Program-made: the position numbers and the translations under genes
Assembly: GCA_018524725.1 (NCBI GenBank)
Contig: JAEUWP010000302.1
Coordinates: 216,114-280,113, forward strand
Source: Podaxis mareebaensis
Lineage: Eukaryota; Basidiomycota; Agaricomycetes; Agaricales; Agaricaceae
Direction of reading: 5' to 3'
Length of the DNA stretch: 64,000 nucleotides
Shown here: piece by piece, positions 45,502 through 57,843 of the stretch
How the letters are laid out: each line of letters begins with the position of its first letter
Position numbering within the stretch: position 1 is the first letter of the stretch
The notes under the pieces: model-generated
Seen by the model: only the letters and a program-made list of their open reading frames with translations
The model's database searches: none
What the model was told of the DNA's origin: nothing

Positions 45502-48433
45502 TCAATAAGCCGTAGAGTCGTACCCTTGGTATTCGTCTTGTTCATCTTCCGATACAAAAGGCTCCAGTAACTGCAATGCAAGAAGTTCGGTTGGATTCTT
45601 ATCCTGATGTGTCGTAACCTGGGCCTTTACAGCTTCGGCTTCCTTCTGCACTTTGTTCTGGTGCTTCTTCTGCCTCTCCAACGTTGGGCTTGATCTAATC
45701 CATTGTCGAACACCTTGTACAACGCTACCTCCTATCAGCCGAGAGTGCCACAGAGGAAAACGCGGGAACATACCCAGGACCATGGGTGACGTCTCTGTAG
45801 AAACGTTTCTGGAAAGGGCTCTTGTATACGTCTCCAGCTGTTTTGCTGTCCATACGCTCATCAGCATCGTTGTGATGAGAGGATGTTCGATCGTTGCCTA
45901 CCCGGGAAGTTTCAATGTGCTGTTCATCGAGTAAGCGAAATGCTTGCCCAAGGACGTGAATAGCAAGGGGCGGTAGTATTCCACCCAAAAATCCCCTCGA
46001 GTAGTAACAAAATCTTGTAGTGCTTTCTCGCTTTCCTCGACCAAATACGGGGGAACGAGGTACTCGGGATGGAACCAGTTTTGATATCCACTACGGACCG
46101 GAGGTAAAGGATGAGTTCGCTCGTTGTTGACACCAAGAAACAAGTTAATAGCTGCTTGCTTATCAGCATCTGTGTCTGTGTCAGTTTTTCGTACAAAGGC
46201 TATTGTATATCAGTCGAACCTAGCAGGGAGTTTGTATAGAACCGCCGAATGTTCTCAATGATGTCCCGAGAATGGCTATTCCAGTGTGGCATGCGACGGT
46301 ACGTTTCAACTCGGTTGACGAGGGCACTCCCGGTATATTGAAGAGCGATCGCTGAGGAAGAATAGAGTCAGACAAAACTGCTGAGGTGGGTCAGGACTCA
46401 ACATACTATCGCCATGGTCGTGGTACATCTCTGTCAGCATATCGACGGCATCTGAGTCAAACTCCAAGTTGGGCGAATCGACCACCCCGAGTGCGTACAA
46501 TTGATGACCCAATGCCCGTTTGCCAAACACGAACTGAGCTGCATTGGTGCGATCTAGACAATCCACGCAGTTCGTTCGACAGATTCCGTTCTGAAGCAGG
46601 ATCCGGTTCCGCCAAGGAGGTTCACCACCATCCGGGCTACATGCAACGTTAGGTCACAAACTCGGCGATATGACAAAGACGACAAGCCTATACTGGTTCT
46701 GGAGCAGATGAGAATATGGCTCCGGTCCTGTATGGAAGAAACCAGTCATCTGAATGGATTCCTCTGCAATATCCTCGAGATATCCGATTACGTCTCGCTC
46801 CTTACTGTTACGGCAATCTCAGTGATTCTCCAACCGCAACCATTGTTAAACTCACTCTTTATGAGCGCGCGAAATATCCCAGGCATGGTATATCATCTTC
46901 TTGTCCTTCGGCAGGAATTGATTAAGATACTTGACGCATTGTGTATACTCGTCCAGGAGCTTTGATTCACGAGGGACAGGCTCCCGTTTCTTGACAAGAT
47001 TGAGAATTGTGATTGGTGCGCCATAACGCCTGAACAGGTCGTCAAAATGCTTTGAGGCAGCAGTGTAAAAAGGATCCACAACGCTGACTATGCTTGAACT
47101 GTGAGTGTCGGGTTCAGTAGGCAAACTGGTAGACAGTACTTTCGATAGGAGGCTTTGGGGTCATGCTGTTTGTCTCCTGGACCCAAGAGACAGGAATACT
47201 TCCACGGTATTGGGCGTAACTGGTGTAGTTGGGGCTTGGGCGTCTACGGCACTGATGCTTGTTCTCGCATCCGGATGATGGATAGTAGAAAGGCGTTGTT
47301 AGTGCCTCTGATACAATCTGTTCTGTCTCTACCTCATTCGCAACATTGCCCTGCACCAGAGGTCGTCGAGCGCTATTAAGAATGATCTAGAATATTCAAC
47401 GTACCTCCTCGTTTACGCCTCGCTTCAGGTACCGAGCACCAGCATAATGCCTTGACCTTCGGGCGATGAGTGTTACAAACACGACGCGTCCAAGGACAGT
47501 GAGCTCTGGAGCACAATCGCCGATAAGTATGGTTCTCGTCAGACAATGTGAGGATATGACTGACTGGCTTGGTCAACATGGCCGTGCATTAGCGGGAGGA
47601 ACCAGTGTGGCTTGATGACAGGTTTCCCGTCCTCATCTCTCAACACGCAAGCTGCTGACATCATATGAAAGTTCCATGCAAACCGATCGTTGAACGGCCA
47701 AGGTTCGTTCAACGTCCGAGGACAACCTATGAGGTTATGTTGCAGCGTTGATGTAAGGTCATAGGTATAACTAGTTATTCACTGGTCATCATCCCTGCAG
47801 TAGTAACACAGCGAGATACCCCACACCTAAAGTAAAAGTTCTTTGACATATCGACTTGTTTGAAGATGTTCATCAACCGTTGCTCCTCTGCCGGCTTTTC
47901 GACCTTGTGATTGAAGCAAACGGGAATCATATCCGTTTGTTCGCAATGAAAGAGATAATGTCCGCCAAGAAGGGCCACAACGGACCGTTTCGAAATGATA
48001 ATCATATACCAGCCTGCAGTAAACCGTATGAAGCCTGTGCAAAGCTCACAATATGCCCCAGCTCAAAGTGCATTGACCACTCACCGACCAACCCAAAGAA
48101 CACCCTCCCCTTTCCCAAACCTCCAAACGGCTTATTTGCCTCGTCGAGCGTCTTCAATGTCGAGTTCATGTACTTGCCGCTGTACTCTGTGTCATCCTCT
48201 ACAATGGACACCTCATCTTGCGCCGTCCTGTCGATCTTCAGGATCCGATGGCGTGACTCGGATGCATTTGAAGCGACGATGAAGAACTTGGCGCGATTCT
48301 CGTATAGAATGAATTTATTGAATACAGTGCGAGGGGAGGAGGTCTTTGGTGAGTCTAGGATGGAAGACTTTGAGAGAGTGAGGTTGGTTTCGCTTTTGTC
48401 TGATATTTTAGAGTTGGACAGGGGCTCGTCCAT
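45502..48433 (-). CDS. FIG4: Fig4-like SAC-domain phosphoinositide phosphatase
   Basis: The ATG is at 48433 and the stop at 45502, with many short introns not fully resolved. The N-terminal SAC region reads [20 protein letters not shown], then [19 protein letters not shown] and VFFGLVG. The catalytic Cys-x5-Arg motif is CVDCLDRTN (about 46546-46575), followed by [19 protein letters not shown] and [24 protein letters not shown] sequence. Fig4 acts with the Vac14/Fab1(PIKfyve) complex on endolysosomal membranes to control PI(3,5)P2. The parent of the FIG4 remnants in units A and B is the 5' part of this gene. Its start codon is 67 bp from the RFT1 stop, both on the minus strand. Confidence 0.85.
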
Positions 48434-48500
48434 GACAATAGCAAATGAGACGCAATGTCAGTGACGTATGTACTTAAAACTCCTGTGACAACGTGACTCA

Positions 48501-50406
48501 TTACGATCTAGGACGCAGGTTCCTCCTCCGACCAGAGCTCATCCACCAGTAGCTAATCCATACTACCGCAAACGCACTACCTAACCCCACATGCTGCAAA
48601 ACAGTCGTATTCAACAACGACTGTCTGCCTTCCATGCGGACGAGCTTTTCAATGTTTCTAGACCTCCCGTCGTAGATGATTGTTCCCCACATCGCGAGTG
48701 ACAGAAGTAAGAGGGAGAGCGAAGGAAAAACGCGTCGGAAGGAAATCAGACCCTGTGCTTCTTTACCGGTAAAGAACGACTTGGTGAACAGAACAGCAAA
48801 CACGATCCTGGCGAAAAGGTTGACAATGTTCGCGTAAACCAGGGAGGCATCACCCAAACCAAGGCGATAGAGCGAAACAGCAGTTGTGATGAACAACAGA
48901 GAAAACACAACCATCCATCTGGAGAGCGGTCAGAAAAGTTGAGTCAGGAGTACTGCCTCTCTTACCTGCTTTGACGATTGAGATCTTTAGGACCGGCAAC
49001 GCTTGCGACGAATCCCTCCAAGCCACCGTTCACAGCGAGTACGGGAATATACCACACCCACGCAGCAAGGATTTGCGGGGCGCTGGTGGCCATATAACGT
49101 GGTGGCAACAGGATCGGCAATAGGATGGACAAGTATGTCGTTCCAAACAACAGAAAGAACACAGAGAGCTCGAGTTGTACTGAGACCAGAGAAGTAAGAG
49201 CACTGGCTGCATCTTTGAGTGCCGACTCTGTTTTGGATCCTTGTGCAAAAGTTTTCGAGAAGTAAAGACGCATGACCTCTTCAATGGGTTGGAAAACAAT
49301 GCGAGCAATTAAAGAACCTAGAAAGGAATTAGTACTGCATAGGATGTACAGCATTTGCAGATATGTACCGTAGTTGACAGCGAGAGCATAACCCCCCTGA
49401 TCCTGCAGAGGACTGAACCATGACAAAATCAATTTGTCTCCCTCCGTGAGCAGGTGCTTGACAATGGATTGCCAAGTCATTGTCACCGACAACTTGAACA
49501 ACTGTGGGTTCAGGTATACTGCCTGCCTCTCGCTGCAAGCGGACAAACACTCAGTATCCCCTCAGAGAGGCCGAACAGAATTCTTACCTCCCAACTTGAG
49601 GCTTCAACGTCTTAACCCCAAGGTACGACAGATAAACCACAAGGCACGTTAGACTGTATGCCAGCTGCCCAATTGCAAATGCAAGCAAGGCCAATGTTCC
49701 CTGTTCATCCCCCTGCCTCGCATCATACAAAAGTACCAAGAGGGTTGTCACGCTCTTGGCCGTGATCCCACTTCCCTCGGCTCGCACTCGTATAGTCGTC
49801 TTCAATTCCACCATAGACCTTCCCAACCCATCAGCGTTTCCTCGAGCGCAGTTAACACGAATCAACACACAGGTTATGAAATGGTTCCGTCAACAGCTCT
49901 ACAACCGCAGCAAGGGCGTACACGGCCACCGCCTCTCGGAAACACGGCCTCAACCTTAGCTCGTCCTTGGCATACTGCTGGTACCCCCAGGCAATAGCGC
50001 TCGCAAGTGGAACTCCTACTGCAATGGGGACAAAGGAGAGATTCAGTGATGTTGGGTCGGTTGATTTAGCCCTAAGAAGGGTGGTCCTGACGCCTTCACG
50101 GCTGAGAAACAAGATTGTGCTGAGAATGAGGTCGAATTGGATTACAGCGGCACCAAATACATCGGGGGAGGTGATGCGTATGAGGGCCTGGTTGAGGGTG
50201 AAGGTGAAGAGCCTGGAGAAGAGTTGGAGGCCAATAAGAGCAGCGAGAGAGGCGATAGAGGAATTCCTGAGGGTATGGTGGGTGGCCATGAGTGATATTA
50301 ATGGATTTATGAGCTTCACGTGGCAGTCAGGAATGGCGGCTAATTGCACGCTCCAGTCAATGGCATCATCATCAGGCCTCAGGGCTCGGCCTATGGCTGT
50401 GCTCAT
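48501..50406 (-). CDS. RFT1: Rft1-like ER oligosaccharide-lipid translocation protein
   Basis: The ATG is at 50406 (start MSTAIGRALRPDDD) and the stop at 48501, with at least four exons. Many hydrophobic helices are visible: LQLFSRLFTFTLNQALIRIT, EAVAVYALAAVVELLTEPFH, TLALLAFAIGQLAYSLTCLVVYLSYLG, and a C-terminal VVFSLLFITTAVSLYRLG. Diagnostic pieces include LTEPF, IRVRAEGSGITAKS, VKHLLTEGDKLILSWF, DQGGYALAVNYG and RIVFQPIEE. Rft1 is needed for dolichol-linked Man5GlcNAc2 to be used in the ER lumen for N-glycosylation. Its biochemical role as a flippase is debated. It is divergent from the PPTase-like gene with only 97 bp between the start codons. This arrangement is copied, inverted, in unit B. 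Confidence 0.88.
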
Positions 50407-50503
50407 CGTCTTTCGCCGTATTGCTCATAACCCGTGTCGCCACAACTATATAGTTTCTTTCACGCCGTATCGCTCCCAATCCCTTCTCACATATCAACGG
50501 ACT
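50407..50503. promoter_or_regulatory. 97-bp bidirectional promoter RFT1 / PPTase-like gene
   Basis: The entire gap between two divergent start codons. A diverged copy sits between chimera B (ATG 37148) and the RFT1 remnant (ATG 37238), so chimera B inherited this promoter. No TATA box is obvious. Function is inferred from position. Confidence 0.5.
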
Positions 50504-51592
50504 ATGTCGGGAACGGGCACTGCTTATGAGTGTCCCATCCTGGTATGGATGATATCCCTAAATCGCGACTACAGTAAAGAGGTACCTCTCTTCTCACTCC
50601 CCCTCATCTCCCTCGTTTAAAAGCCCTCCAGGAATATGATGCCTGCCATACGCTTGTAAAAGAGTGTGTTCCCAATGTCAGCATCCCCTATAAGCCTTCA
50701 GATCCAGACACCTTTCGTACGATCTTCTCTCTGATTCTCTCATCACTTATGCTGATTCCGGTTCTCCCTAGGCAATCTTCTCCTCGCAATGCTCCCATTG
50801 CTTATGATGCGTCACAGACGAATACCAAGGGCCAAGTGGCGGGATTGCGTGACCCAGAACGGCAAACATTGGATAGAACAGGTAATCCTCATACTTATTA
50901 ATGTTGAGAACGCACACCAAAGTTCACGGCCGATTAGGATGATCTACCTCCTGAAAAATTCCTGCACTCAATGATCGGTTACCACCTTGCCCAAGACCAC
51001 TCACTGCTTGGAATGGCCATGACCCAAGGTCCACAGAAAAAAGTCATCAACATTGGCCTCGGGATTCTGATACACAAGATCCCCGGGCGGGCTACTCTCT
51101 CCTCCTACATCGAATCACTATCACACAAGGTATGCCTTCCTGCTCGGATCATCTGTTTCATAGCTGACTCCGACATCGGGCTAGCTGACACCCCTAGAGC
51201 TGGCGGCCATTACCGCGGCCCCAAACCCCGACTCTGTGCTTCGAAGGCTATGCATCATCCTAACACTAAAATCTTCATACGCCAAGGCGATCGGCCAGAA
51301 CGCCGCATTCGATTGGGCCCGTCTCGAGTTTGACGTTGATAACAAATCCGCAACCGCCGACGGACACGCATTAACGGGCTGGGAGTTTCGCCTGTACCGC
51401 GCCAAATTAGGTGTAGCACGAGGTGTGGAACCCAAGTTGGTCGAAGAAGAATATCAATGTTGTTGCGCATTCTTCCGAGGGTGCGAAGACCTCAAATTTG
51501 TCTGGTACGACGACCCTAAGCAGTTGGAATCCTGGGTACAATTCATAAACATCGACCAAATGACCAAGGTGATACCCAAGCTCACCGCCTGA
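50504..51592 (+). CDS. 4'-phosphopantetheinyl-transferase-like protein, catalytic motifs altered
   Basis: Exons are 50504-50581, 50632-50716, 50772-50881, 50938-51129 and 51185-51592, giving 290 aa in frame, a normal length for Sfp/Lys5-type enzymes. Family landmarks are visible in order: RNLLLAMLPLLMMRHRRIPR, NGKHWIE, IGYHLAQDHSLLGMAM (the usual YNVSHD-LVAMAF region), IGLGILIHKIPGR (usual GVDV-M), LTPLELAAIT, LKSSYAKAIGQ (usual LKEAY-KA), TADGHALTGWEFRLYRAKLG and EEYQCCCAFFRG. PPTases transfer phosphopantetheine from CoA to carrier proteins of fatty acid, polyketide and lysine synthesis. Here the His of SHD (Gln110), the Asp of GxD (Gly133) and the Glu of KEA (Ser185) are changed. This suggests a pseudoenzyme. 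It is the parent of the N-terminal halves of chimeras A and B. Confidence 0.75.
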
Positions 51593-52738
51593 CTGAACGG
51601 TCTACATGGAGCATTATTTTATTTAGCACCTACAGACACTATGTGCATTCGTTCGGATGGCTTGAACATCATAATTCTGTATGATAGCAGAGGTGTTGTA
51701 CAGGTTAGTGACAGAATTATTATGCACCATTTTTACCTGCGGGGACTTCGCTTTCACTGTTGATCAAACTTTATGAGCATTTGTAGTTTATGAGCAATTA
51801 TGCTGTTAAACATGCCGCACTAGAGCCCTTGGAGCAGCCACCATGAGACTTTGACAGTTATGAATATGTTGACCTTCTAGCACCGCATGACAGGTTTATG
51901 AGCATGTCTACGCATGTTGAAATCCCTCACCCATAAGCAGCACATTGATGTGGGAAGCATGAAACCACGGGGACAATGAAGCGGAGACCAGACAACATGC
52001 TCATATCTATCAGAGGCACAGGAGAGGATATCTGTATCAGTACTCGAGGCAGCATCTTTGATTTAGAACTCGCCTAGCCCCAATGGCAAATGCGCATACA
52101 CTTTAGATCAACATAAGCTCTGCGGTACATCCCTGTGCCTCGGAAACGACGACGTTACCTAACTGAAATGCCATTAACACCCTCGCGTCAGACACTGCAG
52201 CTTATCAGAACTTCATACCGGACGTAGGCTAATGAAAAGGAATCATCTGTGCTGTCCAACCTGAGGCTGAGGGACCAGGGAAACTAAGAGTGACCTGGGA
52301 TACTAGGGGCCGCCCACCCACAGCTTTGAGCTCCAGAGAATGAGCATGGCTTTATATACGTCGCAGGGAGTCAATATGAGTCGCCGTCGGCTGTGGCCAG
52401 ATCTCAACAGCAATTACTTAGATTGATTGAGGCCACTCCCCAGATGATCTCGAGGCTGGTACAAAGCATTGACAGAATCTATCAACAGCGCCGGAAATTA
52501 CATATGCTATGCTAACTATTTTGGAGTAATAGGGTGCACCCACCACAGGCGATATGTTAGGGAAAGGCCGGAAATGCGAGGATCGATCCACTACTCGCGC
52601 GTGCCACACAAGTTTTACCCACCCACTTGGAGACTCAATAAAGTGATCTGCAATTGATCAAAGCAAGTATGGGAATGTGAATAATACAGGAATACATGCA
52701 TACAGAGCATGAACAAGAGTACTGTACACTAGCCTCGT
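51593..52738. other. Convergent intergenic region, 1.15 kb, no gene seen
   Basis: This lies between the PPTase-like stop and the VHS-GAT stop. It contains a few repeated TTTATGAGCA-like words near 51768-51910 but no array, RNA gene or coding region that I can support. Confidence 0.5.
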
Positions 52739-55641
52739 TTAATGTACACCATTGACCAGTGGTGTCTGTTGCCCATATCTCTCCCCCAATCGTTGCTTCG
52801 CTCGTTCTGCCGCAGCGTCATAAACGTACGTAGTGGGTTTACGCCAAGGTATGTGCTCCGAGTGGTCTTCATGATCGGAATCGTCGAAGGTGTGCGAGTT
52901 GCGTCTATTTGGAAAGGGATCGTAATAACTGCCGTCCCCTGTGTGATGGGAATATGCTGGATACGGTCAACTGAGGCAGTACATTCAGGAGCACGTGATA
53001 CGTACAGTCAGACAAGTCGATATCGACCGCTTTCTGCTTCCCAAGCGCTTTTGCGCTCGGTTGAGTCGGCACATCCGCGTCAGTATCACTATCATGGCTG
53101 ACAGGACTGATTGACGCTGTAGAGTCTACGGGGTATGTGCCATTCGTTTCTTGGTGTTCGGTGTTGGTTGTCTTGGGGGAGGGAGTACGTGAGTACATCG
53201 AGAATTGGCCAGGTGAGCGTGGTCCATGTGGAACTGTGGGTGGAGGGGCGAGGGTATTGGTGACGGTGTCTTGATAAGGTCGCCGGTATTCAAAGCTCTG
53301 GTGTGGCGATATACTCCGCACAGACGGCGATGGACTTCGGGAAGCTGGGCCGACGGGATATTGCAAGGAGTTACGGTTCGGTTGTCCCGGAGTCTCCTGA
53401 AGCTCCTTAAACCCAAGAGTGAGTTTGTTAGTCAAAAGAAACATGATTAGAACCTACCCATCGGTTCATCCTAGTTTCTTTCCTACTGCGGTACTCGGCC
53501 TTGCGTTCCATTGCCACTCTATCCATATCTTCATACTGTTTTAGGACTTCAATGAGTTCTCCATTTGCCGCGAGAATGGCGTCCAAGAGCTGCTGTTCCT
53601 TCGTTGTCTCCTGTGTCTGTCCATTCACTTCTTTGGATTGCATCTTGGCGTCTCGGGCTTGAATTGACTTTTCTGCTTCTGCTGTAGCCCATGGTATCTG
53701 TGCAAAAATGAGTTCCTGGGACGCTCGACACTTGTTATAAAATTCCTATTATGGTGTTCAATGCAAGATAGCCATGCAAGGGCGACGTTTGCTCACCTGA
53801 ATGACAGGATCTTTCTTGAAGGTCTCTGGCTTAGCGTGAAAGAGTGCTTGGGAGAGTAAAGAGGCGTTGCCTTGACCAAATTGACATTCCCGCAAAAGGC
53901 GGCGAACATCTTCATCGTGGGGTATGATACGATTTCTCGTTGGTGACTTCCGTCTTCTGTGTGGTCGTGTCTGAAACTCAAGGGTAAGCGAATTTGAAAC
54001 GTTCGCAAGGAGGTTTCTACAAACTATAGGCGGAGATGATGTGGGTATAATATCAGTCGTAAGAGGATGAGGTTCAGGTGGAATAATAGGAGCGCCATAT
54101 TGCGAATATTGTGATGACCGGGAAGCGACCGGGGGATTAAACATAGGATCGTCCACGGCGATTGGTATTCCCTGTGGGAGGGTCAGCGCAATAGATAAAG
54201 GTACAGTCAAAGGCCGACCTCATCGGGTTTATTGATGGGTTTAACGCGCCTCCAAAGTCCCCTAAAACTGTCACGGTCGTTTTTACCATCCTTCTCTATA
54301 GGTGTAGAGTTATTATCTTGGGTAATAATACCGATGACTGAATGGCGCACTCGTTCTACTGGCGTATGCGGCGTCAGCAATTACAACTAAGAGTCGTTCC
54401 CGGACTACAGGAGATGTCTTGGGGTTGGTAAGGAGTTCCTCGATCGTCTCTAGAAACTTGCGGCTCGTCGATTGGGAACTGAAGACATCCGAACAGTTCC
54501 TGAGCATGATAGCCCAAAGCTACAACGATGTCAAATTGGGCGATGATTATAATTCAAGAGGCAACGTACTCGTGCGGCTGACAGTTGTGCAGCAGGTTCG
54601 CCGTACCTAGAGTGGTTGTGAAAGATTGAAACATTAGATGAACGAGGACAACGAACTTGAACTCCCGTTTGAGCGTCCTCACAACTTCCTTGGCGTTGTT
54701 TTCATTAGCGGACGCCCGATCGCATACTTCCAATACAAGTGCCCAGTCCTCAGAGGCGGTGGCCGTTAGAAATGCTGAGGTAGCGTGAGAAGGAGAGAAT
54801 AAGATGCTGAACCAATACTTTACCAATCATTTTCGCGAGCTCCGCAGCCATTTCGTCTTCTCGCCGATGAGAGTCTCTCCCTCTGTCACGACCGGATCTA
54901 TCTCTGTCCCTGTCGTGATCTTTACTTCGTTCCCAATTCCAGAATCCCTTCCTCTCTCGTCTTTCTCCATAGTCTCTTGGGTCGCGGATTGGCATCTCTA
55001 CAGTGGAGTATCCATCTTCGGACACGGATCTATGGGAATATGGGATGCTCTCGACATTTGAAGAGTCCAAGGCCCGCAGGATGTTCGATACGATCGGCTG
55101 TCCTGGCAAAGGGCTTTTTCGGAGAGACTGGGTATCGCGTTCTCGCGATGGTCTATTAGACTGAAGCAGAGAAGCTTGCGACGCGTGATAGGGCGAGGGG
55201 GACTGGTGGGCATTAGGACTCCCAAGTGGTGCAGGTATGGCTGTAGATCAGAAATGGAACGCAAGGGAAGTGGAAAGTGTGAGCGGTCCCCTTACGCGGG
55301 AGTACCAAGGGCACAGGCTCACAGTAAGAACCCATATAATCATGCCTCTCCTCCTCCTTGGATGGGTTGCGGGGTAGTTGTGCTGGTGGTATTTGCTGGG
55401 ATGGATTCGATGGTGAGGTAATGGCGGGCAGTTGATTTGCGGTAACCGCATGCTGTTGGTATATTGGTGTGGGTATAGGCGAGTCCTGAGCAAGAGGGAA
55501 GCGAGTATGAGAATCGATGTCGGCAGGGAGGGCAGGAAAAGGTGGGAAGTTGCGCACATCTGCAGGGTGCAGCAGGGGTTGCTCGTCCTTGGCATTAGAT
55601 TTATGTGATTTTGACTTGTTCTGTCCAAAGAGCCTTTTCAT
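52739..55641 (-). CDS. VHS-GAT domain trafficking adaptor (Lsb5/GGA-like)
   Basis: The ATG is at 55641 (MKRLFGQNKSKSHKS) and the stop at 52739 (tail LGERYGQQTPLVNGVH), with many introns. A disordered Pro-rich and Arg/Asp-rich N terminus is followed by a VHS domain (EDWALVLEVCDRASANENNA, TLKREFKY, LWAIMLRNCSDVFSSQ, RKFLETIEELLTNPKTSPVV). A GAT-like helical region comes next (LLRECQFGQGNASLLSQALF, then LLDAILAANGELIEVLKQYE). A Ser/Pro-rich tail with an acidic end completes the protein. VHS domains bind sorting signals or ubiquitin at Golgi and endosomes, and GAT domains bind Arf or ubiquitin. No gamma-adaptin ear is visible, so it is closer to Lsb5/Tom1-type proteins than to full GGAs. Exon junctions in the first third are approximate. 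Confidence 0.78.
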
Positions 55642-55771
55642 AATTTTATACAGGGGGGATGGTGGAGAGGATAGTGAAAAGTAGAGATAAGTATGGCGGA
55701 AAACAGGGAACAGTCGACAGCGTATCACTGAATGAATTAGGAAGGCTGTGTTCGTGAACAACGGCACGTGA

Positions 55772-57726
55772 TTACTCAAATATCAATGCACTCGCGCCTA
55801 CAAACGCCTCCGCTGTGAACTCGTGCGTGCTTAGAAATGCCACCCTATTCCTTGAAAGATCATCATCAATCAAAAGAAAGTCATATGGATCGCAGCTGGC
55901 GATGACCACGACCGGAATCCGATCCCCCACCCCTTCGACCACCTTCTTTAACATCGACCATTGCCACCGAGCCCTAAAAGCATTTCTAGTCACGAAGATC
56001 ACTGCATTGGCGCCGCCATAATCAAGCAACGGCAAATCATTTGGACCATAGATGATATGTTCTACTGTTCCACGGCTCTCCAGGACCCTGGCGAATTGTC
56101 TGTCATACGGGGGCGCTGTGTTCCGCACAGGTTGGATCTCTCCATCGGTTCCCTCCGCGGATCCGTCAACGGCCTTGTTGATTTGTTCTCGTAACGGAGT
56201 AAGGAGAACAACCTTCTTGATCCGAGATGATTTGAGAGGCAACAACGACCCAGCATCCATTGCCACGCTTGTGCTCCTGCGGTACGCTTCGACGCTCAGG
56301 CGGGTGTTCCTCTCCTTCAAAAGCTTCCAAGAATTTACAAATGTAACCCTATCTTGCTCATCCAAAATGCTGCTCCAGTCTCCGACGAATTTGTCTTTCA
56401 TTGCGGCAATCCTTTCCCCCGACCGTTGCAACTCAGCTAAAGGGATCCTCCCGTCCTGAACTGCGGCACGGATCTGTTCTACCGCACCCACTTGCCGGCG
56501 ATATGTGTGGCAAATCATGGCGATGTCAGCCCCGGCTACCATTGCTTTGACCGCTCCTTCTTCGCTGCCAGGACCGCCTTTCTCTACAGCAGAAATAGCA
56601 TCCATCTCGAGGCAGTCCGTGACTATGACGCCAGCATAATGCAACTCCTGTCTCAACAGGTCTGTGGTGACTGCCCTGGAGAGTGAGGCAGGTGTGTTGT
56701 CCCCTGTAAGAAGCGGCAACGCGATGTGCGCCGTCATGATGCTGGGAATGTCTGCTGCGATCACAGCCTTGAACGGAGGCAGGTCGCCGCCAAGGAGTTC
56801 CTCTTTCGTCTTGTTTATAACAGGCAGAGCAAGGTGTGAATCGACGTGCGTGTCGCCGTGTCCTGGAAAGTGCTTCGCACAGGATGCGACCCCGGACGAG
56901 ACGAATCCTTGACTGGCCGCTGTAGCATACTTGCCCACCAGGTTGGGATCTAAGCCTTGAGTTACCACCAGTTCTTCAAGATAGTCCTTGGCGGTATTTC
57001 TCACCACTGCCAAAAGACCTCACGCCTGAATACCAATTAAAATTACGCTTTCAGGGGGAAAGGGCGCACCCACCAATCACTGGATTCAGAGGGTTGCTGT
57101 TGACATCGGCAACGGGACTGTACGTCCAATTGATGCCAGCAAGCTTCAGTTCTTCACCAGTCGCCGAAGCAATGGCTCGGGTGGTGTCGATGCTGCCAAT
57201 GGCAGCCTGGGCCATTGCGCCAGGGCTAGAAAAATCATCAACGAGTATTTGGACGAACGCAAGGCACAGGCGTACAATTGAGTTCCGGCCAAAGGGCCAG
57301 AAAAGGCTGAAACGAGACCTGTGACGGAATTTGACGGTCGGTGCCTGTGACGGTCCCTACAACAGTGTACCCACCGTTTTCTTGATCTGTACCGATCAGC
57401 AGTGGCCTCTCATGCCCAGCCCCTTTTGCAAGCGACTGGAGGTTCTTGATTAATTGGCGCGTTTGTTCGGCATCTGTAGTGTATCTTGAGTGCTGGTAAC
57501 GGATACTGTAAAAAGTCACCAACCCCGAATGTTCCTCTTCATGAGGATGATATTTCCGACATAATATTCACAAATGAGTGTCCTGACGTCCTCGCCAATG
57601 TCGTAACCATGAAAGCCGAAGACGAGATGCTGGGAAGAAATTGTTCATACAAATCGGGCAAATATGCATAGGCGAGCATAATACCTGGCCAATTTCTCTT
57701 CGAAGTGCTTCATCCAAAGGGGCCAT
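55772..57726 (-). CDS. Glycoside hydrolase family 3, NagZ-like beta-N-acetylhexosaminidase
   Basis: The ATG is at 57726 (MAPLDEALRREIGQ) and the stop at 55772. The longest exon is about 57013-55772. The barrel shows RPLLIGTDQENG, then GLVSAFSGPLAGTQ joined to FPGAMAQAAIGS across an intron. INWTYSPVADVNSNPLNPVI and the NagZ signature KHFPGHGDT-VDSH follow, the His-Asp pair of this subgroup. GVIVTDCLEMDAIS carries the catalytic nucleophile Asp. A second, smaller C-terminal domain follows (VVLLTPLREQ, IPVVVIASCDPYDFL). No signal peptide is seen, so it probably acts inside the cell on N-acetylglucosaminides. That could be chitin or glycan turnover, which is inference. The start is the first ATG consistent with the family N terminus. 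Confidence 0.88.
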
Positions 57727-57843
57727 GCTGGGTATGTGCTGATGGTGCAGAGTTGGTGCTTAAGCAGGGGGTGGGAGGATGTCCGGTATCTGCGGGCCGG
57801 GGACTGCATATGGCATATGGTGTGGATGGCCTAGGACTTGCGT

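Noticed and set aside
50632..50881. The PPTase-like N-terminal region as an unknown separate gene
   Set aside because: First read as an unrelated family, but exons 3-5 join in frame to PPTase C-terminal signatures and the N-terminal motifs fit the family order.
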